A stretch of DNA of 6,789 bases, from NCBI RefSeq assembly GCF_041601295.1, contig NZ_JBFIII010000125.1, forward strand, positions 1 through 6,789, written 5' to 3'. The stretch is from Immundisolibacter sp. Its GTDB lineage: Bacteria > Pseudomonadota > Gammaproteobacteria > Immundisolibacterales > Immundisolibacteraceae. Position numbers and translations under genes: made by a program. Of this stretch, positions 6,166 through 6,789 are shown piece after piece. The notes beneath the pieces were generated by a model. That model was not told where the DNA came from, ran no database searches, and saw nothing but the letters and a program-made list of their open reading frames with translations. Positions within the stretch are counted from its first letter, which is position 1; the number at the start of each line of letters is the position of its first letter.

Positions 6166-6789
6166 TCAGGCTAATCCGAGCAGGCGTTCGCTTTCCTGCC
6201 ACAAACGCTCGCGCACGGCCAGGTCGTGCGATTTGGCTGAGGAACGCACGGCCTTGCAGTTGCTGAAATAACGCCCGGTGACGCCTTCCACGGCGGCGGA
6301 GGTGGCCAGGTACAGCGACGTGCGGGCGCCTTTCTCAGCCTTTGGAAGCAGCATTTTCACAAAGCCCGGCATGCCGCCAAGGTTGGTGTCGATCACGCCT
6401 GGATGCAGGCAGTTGACGGTGATGCCGAGGGCCTTCCAGCGCTGCGCCAGGTCGTAGGTGGCCATCACGCAGGCCAGCTTGGACTGTCCGTAGGCGGCGA
6501 ACATTTTGTAGCCGCGTTCCCACTGCAGATTGTCGAAATTGATGGCGCCCATGGTGTGAACGCGCGAGCTCACGTTGATCACCCGCGACGGCGCGCCAGC
6601 GGCAAGTGCCGGCTCCAGCAGGCGGGTGAGCAGCAGCGGCGCCAGGTGGTTGACGGCAAATTGCAGCTCGAACCCATCGGCGCTGAGCTGGCGCCGCTCG
6701 AGCATCACCCCGGCATTGTTGATCAGCACGTGGATGACCGGGTGGGCGGCAATCAGCTCTGCCGCCAGGCGGCGCACGTCCGCCAGCGA
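6166..6789 (-). CDS. Short-chain dehydrogenase/reductase, retinol-dehydrogenase-like; N-terminus outside window
   Basis: The last 208 codons of an SDR oxidoreductase are visible; the frame stays open to the right edge, so the N-terminal Rossmann glycine motif lies beyond it. Residues counted from the edge are: LINNAG at 22-27, VNHLAP at 46-51 with the catalytic-type Asn N47, VINVSSRVH at 70-78 with the catalytic Ser (probably S75), and YGQSK at 100-104 with Y100 and K104. The segment INFDNLQW between Ser and Tyr, and ITVNCLHPGVIDTNLGG after it, are typical of RDH11/WWOX-like bacterial SDRs, which use NADP(H) on varied carbonyl or alcohol substrates. It is not of the BenD (cis-diol dehydrogenase) type by these motifs, and it lies opposite to the dioxygenase genes, so a shared pathway is not shown. 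A start at GTG 6777 would cut into the fold and is not believed. Confidence 0.9.
   Translation of the reverse strand, partial: SLADVRRLAAELIAAHPVIHVLINNAGVMLERRQLSADGFELQFAVNHLAPLLLTRLLEPALAAGAPSRVINVSSRVHTMGAINFDNLQWERGYKMFAAYGQSKLACVMATYDLAQRWKALGITVNCLHPGVIDTNLGGMPGFVKMLLPKAEKGARTSLYLATSAAVEGVTGRYFSNCKAVRSSAKSHDLAVRERLWQESERLLGLA

Noticed and set aside
6166..6789. SDR gene as benD (cis-diol dehydrogenase)
   Set aside because: The spacing between catalytic Ser and Tyr and the INFDNLQW segment fit retinol-dehydrogenase-like SDRs, and the gene is on the opposite strand from the dioxygenase.

Overview
This is a GC-rich, densely coded chromosomal window from a bacterium, most likely a proteobacterium. 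The evidence is the GC-rich third codon positions, the split (two-subunit type) glycine decarboxylase, a long arginine-inhibitable type ArgB, and a benzoate-family ring-hydroxylating dioxygenase. A high-GC gammaproteobacterium with aromatic-degrading ability fits well, but the genus cannot be fixed from these data. No RNA gene, CRISPR array, insertion sequence or integration signature was seen.

Layout. The left half is a minus-strand operon reading right to left: gcvT (3247 to 2129), gcvH (2059 to 1676), gcvPA (1676 to 333), then the first 106 codons of a major-facilitator transporter that runs off the left edge. gcvH and gcvPA overlap by one base, and gcvPA and the transporter are 13 nt apart. 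gcvPB, the usual partner and neighbour of gcvPA, is not next to it. The right half begins with argB on the plus strand, divergent from gcvT across an 89-bp gap that holds a 7+7 bp inverted repeat and weak divergent promoter-like hexamers. Only 36 nt after argB comes a two-gene cassette for a Rieske non-heme iron oxygenase (alpha 4297-5607, beta 5631-6131). The right end is a convergent, 5'-truncated short-chain dehydrogenase/reductase gene.

How the genes work together. GcvT, GcvH and GcvPA are three parts of the glycine cleavage system, which converts glycine and tetrahydrofolate to CO2, ammonia and methylene-tetrahydrofolate. GcvPB and the lipoamide dehydrogenase must come from elsewhere. 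ArgB catalyses the second step of arginine synthesis. The oxygenase alpha and beta subunits would form a hydroxylase of the benzoate/anthranilate dioxygenase type. No reductase, ferredoxin, cis-diol dehydrogenase or regulator gene lies beside them here, so the oxygenase looks like an orphan terminal component behind a housekeeping gene. This is the least ordinary part of the window.

Three start codons were reset from Shine-Dalgarno position and family N-termini: gcvH begins at TTG 2059, the oxygenase alpha subunit at GTG 4297, and argB at ATG 3337. I see no clearly undescribed system. The items most worth following up are the orphan dioxygenase pair and the transporter occupying the gcvPB position.
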